Shown: positions 1 through 11,385, counted from the stretch's first letter. The stretch is DNA of 64,000 nt from Megalopta genalis (GCF_051020955.1 NW_027476681.1:94312-158311), one strand, 5' to 3'. A program made the numbers and translations. The notes: generated from the letters alone by a model not told the origin.

Positions 1-1140
1 CCATGCGAGAAACATGATTTAGCTTCAAATCAATTCGATGTAGAAGCTTTGGCTTCAAATCCATACGAAACACATGATTTAGCTTCAAATCAATTCGAAG
101 GACAAGGCTTAGATTCAAATCCATGCGAAACAAATGATTTATCTTCAAATGAATGCGAAGTAGAAGGCTTAGCTTCAAATCCATGCAAAACAAATGGTTT
201 AGCTACAAATACTTGTGATAAACATTATTAAGCTACAACTGCATGCGAAACGAACGAGTTAGCTTCAAATCCATGCGAAACACATGATTTAGCTGCAAAT
301 CAATGTGATGTAGAAGGCTTAGCTTCAAATCCATGCAAAACAAATGGTTTAGCTACAAATACTTGTGATATATATCATTTCGCTACAACTGCATGCGAAA
401 CGAACGAGTTAGCTTCAAATCCATGCGATTCACATGATTTAGCTTCAAACCAATGCGATGTGGAAGGTTTAGCTACAAATCCATGCGATACACAAGATTT
501 AGCTTCAAATCAATGCGATGTAGTAGGTTCAGCTTCAAATCCATGCGAAACAAATGATTTAGCTTCAAACGAATGCGAAGTAGAAGGCTTAGTTTCAAAT
601 CCATGCAAAACAAATGGTTTAGCTACAAATACTTGTGATATATATCATTTAGCTACAACTGCATGCGAAACGAACGAGTTAGCTTCAAATCCATGCGATT
701 CACATGATTTAGCTTCAAACCAATGCGATGTGGAAGGTTTAGCTACAAATCCATGCGATACACAAGATTTAGCTTCAAATCAATGCGATGTAGTAGGTTC
801 AGCTTCAAATCCATGCGACACATATGTTTTAGCTTCAAATACTTGCGATATAAGTGATATAGCTTTAAATACTGTAGGACCAAACGAGGTAGCTTCAAAT
901 CCATGCGAGACACATGATTTAGCTTCAAATCAATTCGATGTAGAAGGTTTAGCATCAAATCCATACGAAACACATGATTTAGCTTCAAATCAATTCGAAG
1001 GACAAGGCTTAGATTCAAATCCATGCGAAACAAATGATTTAGCTTCAAATGAATGCGAAGTAGAAGGCTTAGCTTCAAATCCATGCAAAACAAATGGTTT
1101 AGCTACAAATACTTGTGATATACATTATTAAGCTACAACT
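1..1140. repeat. Duplicated block, copy 1 (copy 2 at about 1591-2790)
   Basis: This block recurs immediately downstream. Positions 1 to about 300 match 1591 to about 1890 (offset 1590). Positions from about 391 match from about 2041 (offset 1650). The offset changes because the HOR at 241 has five monomers (150 bp) and its partner at 1831 has seven (210 bp), a two-monomer difference. Shared rare variants support common descent: CGAGAAACATG at the block start, TTATCTTCAAAT near 140 and 1730, and a GATAAACATTATTAAG junction near 217 and 1807. Confidence 0.85.
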
Positions 1141-4100
1141 GCATGCGAAACGAACGAGTTGGCTTCAAATCCATGCGAAACACATGATTTAGCTGCAAAT
1201 CAATGTGATGTAGAAGGCTTATCTTCAAATCCATGCGAAACAAATGATTTAGCTTCAAATGAATGCGAAGTAGAAGGCTTAGCTTCAAACCCATGCAAAA
1301 CAAATGGTTTAGCTACAAATACTTGTGATATACATTATTAAGGTACAACTGCGTGCGAAACGAACGAGTTAGCTTCAAATCCATGCGATTCACATGATTT
1401 AGCTTCAAACCAATGCGATGTAGAAAGTTTAGCTTCAAATCCATGCGATACACAAGATTTAGCTTCAAATCAATGCGATGTAGTAGGTTCAGCTTCAAAT
1501 CCATGCGACACATATGTTTTAGCTTCAAATACTTGCGATATAAGTGATATAGCTTTAAATACTGTAGGAACAAACGAGGTAGCTTCAATTCCATGCGAGA
1601 AACATGATTTAGCTTCAAATCAATTCGATGTAGAAGCTTTGGCTTCAAATCCATACGAAACACATGATTTAGCTTCAAATCAATTCGAAGGACAAGGCTT
1701 AGATTCAAATCCATGCGAAACAAATGATTTATCTTCAAATGAATGCGAAGTAGAAGGCTTAGCTTCATATCCATGCAAAACAAATGGTTTAGCTACAAAT
1801 ACTTGTGATAAACATTATTAAGCTACAACTGCATGCGAAACGAACGAGTTAGCTTCAAATCCATGCGAAACACATGATTTAGCTGCAAATCAATGTGATG
1901 TAGAAGGCTTAGCTTCAAATCCATGCGAAACAAATGATATAGCTTCAAACGAATGCGAAGTAGAAGGCTTAGTTTCAAATCCATGCAAAACAAATGGTTT
2001 AGCTACAAATACTTGTGATATATATCATTTAGCTACAACTGCATGCGAAACGAACGAGTTAGCTTCAAATCCATGCGATTCACATGATTTAGCTTCAAAC
2101 CAATGCGATGTGGAAGGTTTAGCTACAAATCCATGCGATACACAAGATTTAGCTTCAAATCAATGCGATGTAGTAGGTTCAGCTTCAAATCCATGCGAAA
2201 CAAATGATTTAGCTTCAAACGAATGCGAAGTAGAAGGCTTAGTTTCAAATCCATGCAAAACAAATGGTTTAGCTACAAATACTTGTGATATATATCATTT
2301 AGCTACAACTGCATGCGAAACGAACGAGTTAGCTTCAAATCCATGCGATTCACATGATTTAGCTTCAAACCAATGCGATGTGGAAGGTTTAGCTACAAAT
2401 CCATGCGATACACAAGATTTAGCTTCAAATCAATGCGATGTAGTAGGTTCAGCTTCAAATCCATGCGACACATATGTTTTAACTTCAAATACTTGCGATA
2501 TAAGTGATATAGCTTTAAATACTGTAGGAACAAACGAGGTAGCTTCAAATCCATGCGAGACACATGATTTAGCTTCAAATCAATTCGATGTAGAAGGTTT
2601 AGCATCAAATCCATACGAAACACATGATTTAGCTTCAAATCAATTCGAAGGACAAGGCTTAGATTCAAATCCATGCGAAACAAATGATTTAGCTTCAAAT
2701 GAATGCGAAGTAGAAGGCTTAGCTTCAAATCCATGCAAAACAAATGATTTAGCTACAAATACTTGTGATATACATTATTAAGCTACAACTGCATGCGAAA
2801 CGAACGAGTTAGCTTCAAATCCATGCGAAACACATGATTTCGATGCAAATCAATGTGATGTAGAAGGCTTAGCTTCTAATCCATGCGAAACAAATGATTT
2901 AGCTTCAAATGAATGCGAAGTAGAGGGCTTAGCTTCAAATCCATGCAAAACAAATGGTTTAGCTACAAATACTAGTGATATATATCATTTAGCTACAACT
3001 GCATGCGAAGCGAACGAGCTAGCTTCAAATCCATGCGATTCACATGATTTAGCTTCAAACCAATGCGATGTAGAAGGTTTAGCTTCAAATCCATGCGATA
3101 CACAAGATTTAGCTTCAAATCAATGCGATGTAGTAGGTTCAGCTTCAAATCCATGCGACACATATGTTTTAGCTTCAAATACTTGCGATATAAATGATAT
3201 AGCTTTAAATACTGTGGGAACAAACGAGGTAGCTTCAATTCCATGCGAGACACATGATTTAGCTTCAAATGAATGCGAAGTAGAAGGCTTAGCTTCAAAT
3301 CCATGCAAAACAAATGGTTTAGCTACAAATACTTGTGATATACATTATTAAGCTACACCTGCATGCTAATCGAACGAGTTCGCTTCAAATCCATGCGAAA
3401 CGCATGATTTAGCTGCAAATCAATGTGATGTAGAAGGCTTAGCTTCAAATCCATGCGAAACAAATGATTTAGCTTCAAATGAATGCGAAGTAGAAGGCTT
3501 AGCTTCAAATCCATGCAAAACAAATGGTTTAGCTACAAATACTTGCGATATACATTATTAAGCTACAACTGCATGCGAAGCGAACGAGTTAGCTTCAAAT
3601 CCATGCGATTCACATGATTTAGCTTCAAACCAATGCGATGTAGAAGGTTTAGCTTCAAATCCATGCGATACACAAGATTTAGCTTCAAATCAATGCGATG
3701 TAGTAGGTTCAGCTTCAAATCCATGCGACACATATGTTTTAGCTTCAAATACTTGCGATATAAGTGATATAGATTTAAATACTGTAGGAACAAACGAGGT
3801 AGCTTCAAATCCATGCGAGACACATGATTTAACTTCAAATCAATTCGATGTAGAAGGTTTAGCATCAAATCCATACGAAACACATGATTTAGCTTCAAAT
3901 CAATTCGAAGGACAAGGCTTAGATTCAAATCCATGCGAAACAAATGATTTAGCTTCAAATGAATGCGCAGTAGAAGGCTTAGCTTCAAATCCATGCAAAA
4001 CAAATGATTTAGCTACAAATACTTGTGATATACATTATTAAGCTACAACTGCATGCGAAACGAACGAGTTAGCTTCAAATCCATGCGAAACACATGATTT

Positions 4101-5320
4101 CGCTGCAAATCAATGTGATGTAGAAGGCTTAGCTTCAAATCCATGCGAAACAAATGATTTAGCTTCAAATGAATGCGAAGTAGAGGGTTTAGCTTCAAAT
4201 CCATGCGATACACAAGATTTAGCTTCAAATCAATGCGATGTAGTAGGTTCAGCTTCAAATCCGTGCGGCACATATGTTTTAGCTTCAAATACTTGCGATA
4301 TAAGTGATATAGCTTTAATTACTGTAGGAACAAACGAGGTAGCTTCAATTCCATGCGAGACACATGATTTAGCTTCAAATGAATGCGAAGTAGAAGGCTT
4401 AGCTTCAAATCCATGAAAAACAAATGGTTTAGCTACAAATACTTGTGATATACATTATTAAGCTACAACTGCATGCGAAACGAACGAGTTAGCTTCAAAT
4501 CCATGCGAAACACATGATTTAGCTGCAAATCAATGCAATGAAGAAGGTTTAGCTTCAAATCCATGCGAAACAAATGATTTAGCTTCAAATGAATGCGAAG
4601 TAGAAGGCTTAGCTTCAAATCCATGCAAAACAAATGGTTTAGCTACAAATACTTGTGATAAACATTATTAAGCTACAACTGCATGCGAAACGATCGAGTT
4701 AGCTTCAAATCCATGCGAAACACATGATTTAGCTGCAAATCAATGTGATGTAGAAGGCTTAGCTTCAAATCCATGCGAAACAAATGATTTAGCTTCAAAT
4801 GAATGCGAAGTAGAAGGCTTAGCTTCAAATCCATGCAAAACAAATGGTTTAGCTACAAATACTTGTGATATACATTATTAAGCTACAACTGCATGCGAAA
4901 CGAACGACTTAGCTTCAAATCCATGCGATACACAAGATTTAGCTTCAAATCAATGCGATGTAGTAGGTTCAGCTTCAAATCCATGCGACACATATGTTTT
5001 AGCTTCAAATACTTCCGATATAAGTGATATAGCTTTAAATACTGTAGGAACAAACGAGGTAGCTTCAATTCCATGCGAGACACATGATTTAGCTTCAAAT
5101 CAATTCGAAGGACAAGGCTTAGATTCAAATCCATGCGAAACAAATGATTTAGCTTCAAATGAATGCGAAGTAGAAGGCTTAGCTTCAAATCCATGCAAAA
5201 CAAGTGGTTTAGGTACAAATAATTGTGATATACATTATTAAGCTACAACTGCATGCGAAACGAACGAGTTAGCTTCAAATCCATGCGAAAAACATGATTT
5301 AGCAGCAAATCAATGTGATG

Positions 5321-5322
5321 TA
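5321..5322. other. TA target-site duplication, left
   Basis: The TA lies just before the left mariner terminal repeat and is matched by TA at 5904-5905. Removing 5323-5905 restores one exact 30-bp monomer, 12 bp from the left (5311-5322) and 18 bp from the right (5906-5923). This defines the insertion point precisely. Confidence 0.95.
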
Positions 5323-5352
5323 TTGGGTTGGCAACTAAGTAATTGCCGATTT
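5323..5352 (+). repeat. Mariner terminal inverted repeat, left
   Basis: It starts TTGGGTTGGCAACTAAGTAA and continues TTGCCGATTT. It is the reverse complement of 5874-5903 except for one base near the outer end (CAACCCAA here complements CAAACCAA there). The outer edge directly abuts the TA duplication. Confidence 0.95.
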
Positions 5353-5392
5353 GTTCAATGAAATAAAAATTTTTTTTTACTTGGCATGAAGT

Positions 5393-5773
5393 TTAATCTG
5401 TAATGTATTTTCCATTTTGTTCGATGACCTTTTGCCATCTCTCTGACAACTTGAAAATTCCACGCTCGTAGAAAGTCTGATCGTTTTCGGCCAAAAACTG
5501 AGTTAAGTGAGATTTTACAGCGTCGTCATCGTTAAAAGTTTTACCACGAAGGGAGTTGTCCAGGGATCGAAATAAGTGGTAATCCGATGGCGCAAGATCA
5601 GGGCAATATGGTGGGTGTAACATCGATTCCCAACCAATGTCCATCAATTTTTGCCGAGTGGACAAAGACGTGTGCGGCCTAGCATTGTCCTGCTGGAAAA
5701 TGACACCTTTACGATCGACCAATTCTGGTCGCTTTCCCTTGACCGCTGCATTCAATTTGTCCAGTTGCTAACA
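5393..5773 (-). pseudogene. Mariner transposase fragment, C-terminal catalytic part
   Basis: This is the C-terminal third of a mariner transposase, which in its intact form cuts at the terminal repeats and joins the element to TA targets. The open stretch runs from 5767 down to a TAA at 5393-5395. A TAG at 5768-5770 interrupts the frame just before QLDKLN, and the preceding codon TGT (Cys) looks family-like, so a Gln-to-stop change is the likely cause. The second catalytic aspartate is in FQQDNARPH and the third is in YCPDLAPSDYH. Exactly 34 residues separate them, the DD34D signature of mariners. The helix-turn-helix domains and the first aspartate are missing, lost in the internal deletion. 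The first codon of the 120-codon open stretch is TTG and should not be read as a real start. No host promoter or splice signal was found near it. Confidence 0.93.
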
Positions 5774-5795
5774 TTCACTGATAATAAAAAATAAC

Positions 5796-5815
5796 ATAAT
5801 AATAATAATAATAAT
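5796..5815 (+). repeat. (ATA)n microsatellite inside the mariner
   Basis: There are six ATA units plus AT, within a longer A/T-rich stretch from about 5780 to 5830. It lies between the transposase remnant and the retained 5' end, next to the probable internal-deletion junction. It may be filler or slippage product at the junction, but the intact parent is not available here for comparison. Confidence 0.85.
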
Positions 5816-5873
5816 TTTATAATATAACATTTACGGATATCATAAAAATGGGAGTGAGAGACATCTATAACTG

Positions 5874-5903
5874 AAATCGGCAATTACTTAGTTGCCAAAC
5901 CAA
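5874..5903 (-). repeat. Mariner terminal inverted repeat, right
   Basis: It reads AAATCGGCAATTACTTAG then TTGCCAAACCAA on the plus strand. It matches the left terminal repeat in inverted orientation at 29 of 30 positions. In the direction of the transposase gene this is the 5' end of the element. Confidence 0.95.
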
Positions 5904-5905
5904 TA
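5904..5905. other. TA target-site duplication, right
   Basis: This is the second copy of the TA target. The monomer resumes at 5906 (GAAGGCTTAGC) in the exact phase expected from the left flank. Confidence 0.95.
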
Positions 5906-7575
5906 GAAGGCTTAGCTTCAAATCCATGGGAAACAAATGATTTAGCTTCAAATGAATGCGAAGTAGAAGGCTTAGCTTCAAATCCATGCAAAACAAATGG
6001 TTTAGCTACAAATACTTGTGATATATATCATTTAGCTACAACTGCATGTGAAACGAACGAGTTAGCTTCAAATCCATGCGATTCACATGATTTAGCTTCA
6101 AACCAATGCGATGTAGAAGGTTTAGCTTCAAATCCATGCGATACACAAGATTTAGCTTCAAATCAATGCGATGTAGTAGGTTCAGCTTCAAATCCATGCG
6201 ACACATATGTTTTAGCTTCAAATACTTGCGATATAAGTGATATAGCTTTAAATACTGTAGGAACAAACGAGTTAGCTTCAAATCCATGCGAAACACATGA
6301 TTTAGCTGCAAATCAATGTGATGTAGAAGGCTTAGCTTCAAATCCATGCGAAACAAATGATTTAGCTTCAAATGAATGCGAAGTAGAAGGCTTAGCTTCA
6401 AATCCATGCAAAACAAATGGTTTAGCTACAAATACTTGTGATATATATATCATTTAGTTACAAGTGCATGTGAAACGAACGAGTTAGCTTCAAATCCATG
6501 CGATTCACTTGATTTAGCTTCAAACCAATGCGATGTAGAAGGTTTAGCTTCAAATCCATGCGATACACAAGATTTAGCTTCAAATCAATGCGATGTAGTA
6601 GGTTCAGCTTCAAATCCATGCGACACATATGTTTTAGCTTCAAATACTTGCGATATAAGTGATATAGCTTTAAATACTGTAGGAACAAACGAGTTAGCTT
6701 CAATTCCATTCGAGACACACGAGTTAGCTTCAAATTTATTCGATGTAGAAGATTTGGCTTCAAATCCATACGAAACACATGATTTAGCTTCAAATCAATT
6801 CGAAGGACAAGGCTTAGATTCAAATCCATGCGAAACAAATGATTTAGCTTCATATGAATGCGAAGTAGAAGGCTTAGCTTCAAATCCATGCAAAACAAAT
6901 GGTTTAGCTACAAATACTTGTGATATACATTATTAAGCTACAACTGCATGCGAAACGAACGAGTTAGCTCCAAATCCATGAGAAACACATGATTTAGCTG
7001 CAAATCAATGTGATGTAGAAGGCTTAGCTGCAAATCCATACGAAACAAATGATTTAGCTTCAAATGAATGCGAAGTAGAAGGCTTAGCTTCAAATCCATG
7101 CAAAACAAATGGTTTAGGTACAAATACTTGTGATATACATTATTAAGCTACAACTGCATGCGAAACGAACGAGTTAGCTTCAAATCCATGCGAAACACAT
7201 GATTTAGCAGCAAATCAATGTGATGTAGAAGGCTTAGCTTCAAATCCATGCGAAACAAATGATTTAGCTTCAAATGAATGCGAAGTAGAAGGCTTAGCTT
7301 CAAATCCATGCAAAACAAATGGTTTAGCTACAAATACTTGTGATATACATTATTAAGCCACAACTGCATGCGAAACGAACGAGTTAGCTTCAAATCCATG
7401 CGAAACACATGATTTAGCTGCAAATCAATGTGATGTAGAAGGTTTAGCTTCAAATCCATGCGAAACAAATGATTTAGCTTCAAATGAATGCGAAGTAGAA
7501 GGCTTAGCTTCAAATCCATGCAAAACAAATGGTTTAGCTACAAATACTTGTGATATACATTATTAAGCTACAACT

Positions 7576-8415
7576 GCATGCGAAACGAACGACTTAGCTT
7601 CAAATCCATGCGATACACAAGATTTAGCTTCAAATCAATGCGATGTAGTAGGTTCAGCTTCAAATCCATGCGACACATATGTTTTAGCTTCAAATACTTG
7701 CGATATAAGTGATATAGCTTTAAATACTGTAGGAACAAACGAGGTAGCTTCAATTCCATGCGAGACACATGATTTGGCTTCAAATCAATTCGATGTAGAA
7801 GGTTTAGCTTCAAATCCATACGAAACACATGATTTAGCTTCATATCAATTCGAAGGACATGGCTTAGATTCAAATCCATGCGAAACAAATGATTTAGCTT
7901 CAAATGAATGCGATGTAGAAGGCTTAGCTTCAAATCAATGCAAAACAAATGGTTTAGCTACAAATACTTGTGATATACATTATTAAGCTACAACTGCATG
8001 CGAAACGAACGACTTAGCTTCAAATCCATGCGATACACAAGATTTAGCTTCAAATCAATGCGATGTAGTAGGTTCAGCTTCAAATCCATGCGACACATAT
8101 GTTTTAGCTTCAAATACTTGCGATATAAGTGATATAGCTTTAAATACTGTAGGAACAAACGAGGTAGCTTCAATTCCATGCGAGACACATGATTTGGCTT
8201 CAAATCAATTCGATGTAGAAGGTTTAGCTTCAAATCCATACGAAACACATGATTTAGCTTCATATCAATTCGAAGGACATGGCTTAGATTCAAATCCATG
8301 CGAAACAAATGATTTAGCTTCAAATGAATGCGATGTAGAAGGCTTAGCTTCAAATCAATGCAAAACAAATGGTTTAGCTACAAATACTTGTGATATACAT
8401 TATTAAGCTACAACT
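7576..8415. repeat. Perfect tandem duplication of a 420-bp, 14-monomer HOR
   Basis: Positions 7576-7995 and 7996-8415 are identical as far as I can see by line-by-line comparison. They share the rare variants GATTTGGCTTC, CATATCAATTCG and CAAATCAATGCAAAAC. The HOR has an m1 ending in GACTTAGC and lacks m2 and m3, so it is a 16-mer minus two monomers. Identity ends just inside the next HOR, where GAC becomes GAG (near 8433). Confidence 0.95.
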
Positions 8416-9105
8416 GCATGCGAAACGAACGAGTTAGCTTCAAATCCATGCGATTCACATGATTTAGCTTCAAACCAATGCGATGTAGAAGGTTTAGCTT
8501 CAAATCCATGCGATACACAAGATTTAGCTTCACATCAATGCGATGTAGTAGGTTCAGCTTCAAATCCATGCGACACATATGTTTTAGCTTCAAATACTTG
8601 CGATATAAGTGATATAGATTTAAATACTGTAGGAACAAACGAGGTAGCTTCAAATCCATGCGATTCACGTGATTTAGCTTCAAACCAATGCGATGTAGAA
8701 GGTTTAGCTTCAAATCCATGCGATACACAAGATTTAGCTTCAAATCAATGCGATGTAGTAGGTTCAGCTTCAAATCCATGCGGCACATATGTTTTAGCTT
8801 CAAATACTTGCGATATAAGTGATATAGCTTTAAATACTGTAGGAACAAACGAGGTAGCTTCAATTCCATGCGAGACACATGATTTAGCTTCAAATCAATT
8901 CGATGTAGAAGGTTTAGCTTCAAATCCATACGAAACACATGATTTAGCTTCAAATCAATTCGAAGGACATGGCTTAGATTCAAATCCAAGCGAAACAAAT
9001 GATTTAGCTTCAATTGAATGCGATGTAGAAGGCTTAGCTTCAAATCCATGCAAAACAAATGGTTTAGCTACAAATACTTGTGATATACATTATTAAGCTA
9101 CAACT
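8416..9105. repeat. 23-monomer HOR (690 bp) with internal duplication of m2-m8
   Basis: The monomer order is m1, m2-m8, m2-m8 again, then m9-m16. That is the 16-mer plus a seven-monomer (210-bp) insertion. The second m2 reads GATTCACGTG and the second m6 reads CGGCACATATG, so the two internal copies have already diverged. It is the longest HOR in the window and occurs once. Confidence 0.9.
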
Positions 9106-10695
9106 GCATGCGAAACGAACGAGTTAGCTTCAAATCCATGCGAAACACATGATTTCGCTGCAAATCAATGTGATGTAGAAGGCTTAGCTTCAAATCCATG
9201 CGAAACAAATGATTTAGCTTCAAATGAATGCGAAGTAGAGGGCTTAGCTTCAAATCCATGCAAAACAAATGGTTTAGCTACAAATACTTGTGATATATAT
9301 CATTTAGCTACAACTGCATGTGAAACGAACGAGTTAGCTTCAAATCCATGCGATTCACATGATTTAGCTTCAAACCATTGCGATGTAGATGGTTTAGCTT
9401 CAAATCCATGCGATACACAAAATTTAGCTTCAAATCAATGCGATGTAGTAGGTTCAGCTTCAAATCCATGCGACACATATGTTTTAGCTTCAAATACTTG
9501 CGATATAAGCGATATAGATTTAAATACTGTAGGAACAAACGAGGTAGCTTCAAATCCATGCGAGACACATGATTTAGCTTCAAATCAATTCGATGTAGAA
9601 GGTTTAGCATCAAATCCATAAGAAACACATGATTTAGCTTCAAATCAATTCGAAGGACAAGGCTTAGATTCAAATCCATGCGAAACAAATGATTTAGCTT
9701 CAAATGAATGCGAAGTAGAAGGCTTAGCTTCAAATCCATGCAAAACAAATGGTTTAGCTACAAATACTTGTGATATACATTATTAAGCTACAACTGCATG
9801 CGAAACGAACGAGTTAGCTTCAAATCCATGCGAAACACATGATTTAGCTGCAAATCAATGTGATGTAGAAGGCTTAGCTTCAAATCCATGCGACACATAT
9901 GTTTTAGCTTCAAATACTTGCGATATATGTGATATAGCTTTAAATACTGTAGGAACAAACGAGGTAGCTTCAATTCCATGCGAGACACACGATTTAGCTT
10001 CAAATCAATTCGATGTAGAAGGTTTAGCTTCAAATCCATACGAAACACATGATTTAGCTTCAAATCAATTCGAAGGACATGGCTTAGATTCAAATCCATG
10101 CGAAACAAATGATTTAGCTTCAAATGAATGCGATGTAGAAGGCTTAGCTTCAAATCCATGCAAAACAAATGGTTTAGCTACAAATACTTGTGATATACAT
10201 TATTAAGCTACAACTGCATGCGAAACGAACGAGTTAGCTTCAAATCCATGCGATTCACATGATTTAGCTTCAAACCAATGCGATGTAGAAGGTTTAGCTT
10301 CAAATCCATGCGATACACAAGATTTAGCTTCAAATCAATGCGATGTAGTAGGTTCAGCTTCAAATCCATGCGACACATATGTTTTAGCTTCAAATACTTG
10401 CGATATAAGTGATATAGATTTAAATACTGTAGGAACAAACGAGGTAGCTTCAAATCCATGCGAGACACATGATTTAGCTTCAAATCAATTCGATGTAGAA
10501 GGTTTAGCATCAAATCCATACGAAACACATGATTTAGCTTCAAATCAATTCGAAGGACAAGGCTTAGATTCAAATCCATGCGAAACAAATGATTTAGCTT
10601 CAAATGAATGCGAAGTAGAAGGCTTAGCTTCAAATCCATGCAAAACAAATGGTTTAGCTACAAATACTTGTGATATATATTATTAAGCTACAACT

Positions 10696-10905
10696 GCATG
10701 CGAAACGAACGAGTTGGCTTCAAATCCATGCGAAACACATGATTTAGCTGCAAATCAATGTGATGTAGAAGGCTTAGCTTCAAATCCATGCGAAACAAAT
10801 GATTTAGCTTCAAATGAATGCGAAGTAGAAGGCTTAGCTACAAATCCATGCAAAACAAATGGTTTAGCTACAAATACTTGTGATATATATCATTTAGCTA
10901 CAACT
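10696..10905. repeat. Representative 7-monomer HOR (210 bp)
   Basis: The order is m1, an m2 variant ending GATTTAGCTGCAAAT, an m3 variant starting CAATGTGATG, then m13, m14, m15 and m16. Compared with the 16-mer it lacks m4-m12. Its m2 and m3 forms (AGCTGC and TGTGATG) are rarely found in 16-mers, so it is an established subfamily and not repeated fresh deletion. It recurs throughout the window, usually next to a 360, 420 or 480 bp HOR. Confidence 0.9.
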
Positions 10906-11385
10906 GCATGTGAAACGAACGAGTTAGCTTCAAATCCATGCGATTCACATGATTTAGCTTCAAACCAATGCGATGTAGAAGGTTTAGCTTCAAATCCATG
11001 CGATACACAAGATTTAGCTTCAAATCAATGCGATGTAGTAGGTTCAGCTTCAAATCCATGCGACACATATGTTTTAGCTTCAAATACTTGCGATATAAGT
11101 GATATAGCTTTAAAAACTGTAGGAACAAACGAGGTAGCTTCAATTCCATGCGAGACACACGATTTAGCTTCAAATCAATTCGATGTAGAAGGTTTAGCTT
11201 CAAATCCATACGAAACACATGATTTAGCTTCAAATCAATTCGAAGGACATGGCTTAGGTTCAAATCCATGCGAAACAAATGATTTAGCTTCAAATGAATG
11301 CGATGTAGAAGGCTTAGCTTCAAATCCATGCAAAACAAATGGTTTAGCTACAAATACTTGTGATAAACATTATTAAGCTACAACT
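10906..11385. repeat. Representative complete 16-monomer HOR (480 bp)
   Basis: This is used as the reference for monomer names. The distinguishing starts are: m1 GCATGTGAAACGAACGAG; m2 CCATGCGATTCACATG; m3 CAATGCGATGTAGAAGG; m4 CCATGCGATACACAAG; m5 CAATGCGATGTAGTAGG; m6 CCATGCGACACATATG; m7 ACTTGCGATATAAGTG; m8 ACTGTAGGAACAAACGAGG; m9 CCATGCGAGACACA; m10 CAATTCGATGTAGAAGG; m11 CCATACGAAACACATG; m12 CAATTCGAAGGACATGG; m13 CCATGCGAAACAAATG; m14 GAATGCGATGTAGAAGG (GAAGTAG in most copies); m15 CCATGCAAAACAAATGG; m16 ACTTGTGATA..., ending GCTACAACT. About 56 HORs of this length occur in the window. Confidence 0.92.

Larger units (their letters stand above)
1..5322. repeat. 30-bp satellite array, left segment (heterogeneous HORs)
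   Basis: The segment is continuous 30-bp monomers, each ending in AGCTTCAAAT or a close variant. HORs begin (m1) at 241, 391, 661, 1141, 1351, 1831, 2041, 2311, 2791, 3001, 3361, 3571, 4051, 4471, 4681, 4891 and 5251. Their lengths are 150, 270, 480, 210, 480, 210, 270, 480, 210, 360, 210, 480, 420, 210, 210, 360 and 210 bp, the last one counted without the mariner. All are multiples of 30. This segment has many variants not seen elsewhere, such as an m1 reading GCATGCTAATCG at 3361 and an m16/m1 junction ACACCT at 3355-3360. That is the pattern expected of an older or less homogenised part of an array. No gene, RNA gene or other element is seen in it. Confidence 0.97.
5323..5903 (-). mobile_element. 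Internally deleted mariner (Tc1/mariner, DD34D) transposon
   Basis: This 581-bp element is bounded by 30-bp inverted terminal repeats differing at one base and flanked by a TA duplication. Complete mariners are about 1.3 kb, so well over half is missing. Its orientation is reversed: the left end holds the 3' part of the transposase gene and the right end keeps about 110-130 bp of non-coding 5' sequence. The DNA-binding N-terminal half and the first catalytic aspartate are absent, so it cannot make active transposase. With both ends present it could in principle have been moved by an enzyme supplied in trans. The terminal sequence TTGGGTTGGCAACTAAGTAA resembles ends I associate with the mellifera-type mariners of insects; the subfamily call is from memory and tentative. 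It is the only non-satellite sequence in the window. Confidence 0.95.
5906..10905. repeat. 30-bp satellite array, mixed HORs after the mariner
   Basis: HORs begin at 6044, 6466, 6946, 7156, 7366, 7576, 7996, 8416, 9106, 9316, 9796, 10216 and 10696. Their lengths are 422, 480, 210, 210, 210, 420, 420, 690, 210, 480, 420, 480 and 210 bp. The extra 2 bp in the first one is an added AT unit in the m16 run GATATATATATCAT near 6440-6452. It is the only dinucleotide shift in the window. Seven-monomer HORs are frequent here. No gene is seen. Confidence 0.97.

Noticed and set aside
743..1093. Reverse-strand frames of MDLKLNHVFR-type decamers (up to 216 codons) as leucine-rich or membrane proteins
   Set aside because: They are a by-product of the 30-bp period. 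Each HOR has two TAG codons on this strand, from GCTACAACT and GCTACAAAT, so no frame crosses a HOR boundary.
460..1131. A 223-codon forward open frame, repeated at 2110-2781, and similar frames throughout the array as candidate repeat-protein genes
   Set aside because: They begin and end wherever monomer variants create ATG-like or stop codons. Overlapping frames are open on the other strand, variable sites are not biased to third codon positions, and no promoter, signal peptide, splice site or non-repetitive flank accompanies them.
5393..5755. Complete functional transposase gene with a TTG start
   Set aside because: The 120-codon stretch covers only the C-terminal catalytic part. The TTG is an internal leucine codon, a stop lies four codons upstream, and the first catalytic aspartate and DNA-binding domains are absent.
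10846..10875. Octamer-like site (ATGCAAAA in m15) and heat-shock-element-like TTC/GAA spacing in the monomers
   Set aside because: Both are short and fixed by the repeat. The GAA/TTC spacing does not fit the five-base periodicity of heat-shock elements, and nothing indicates a nearby promoter.
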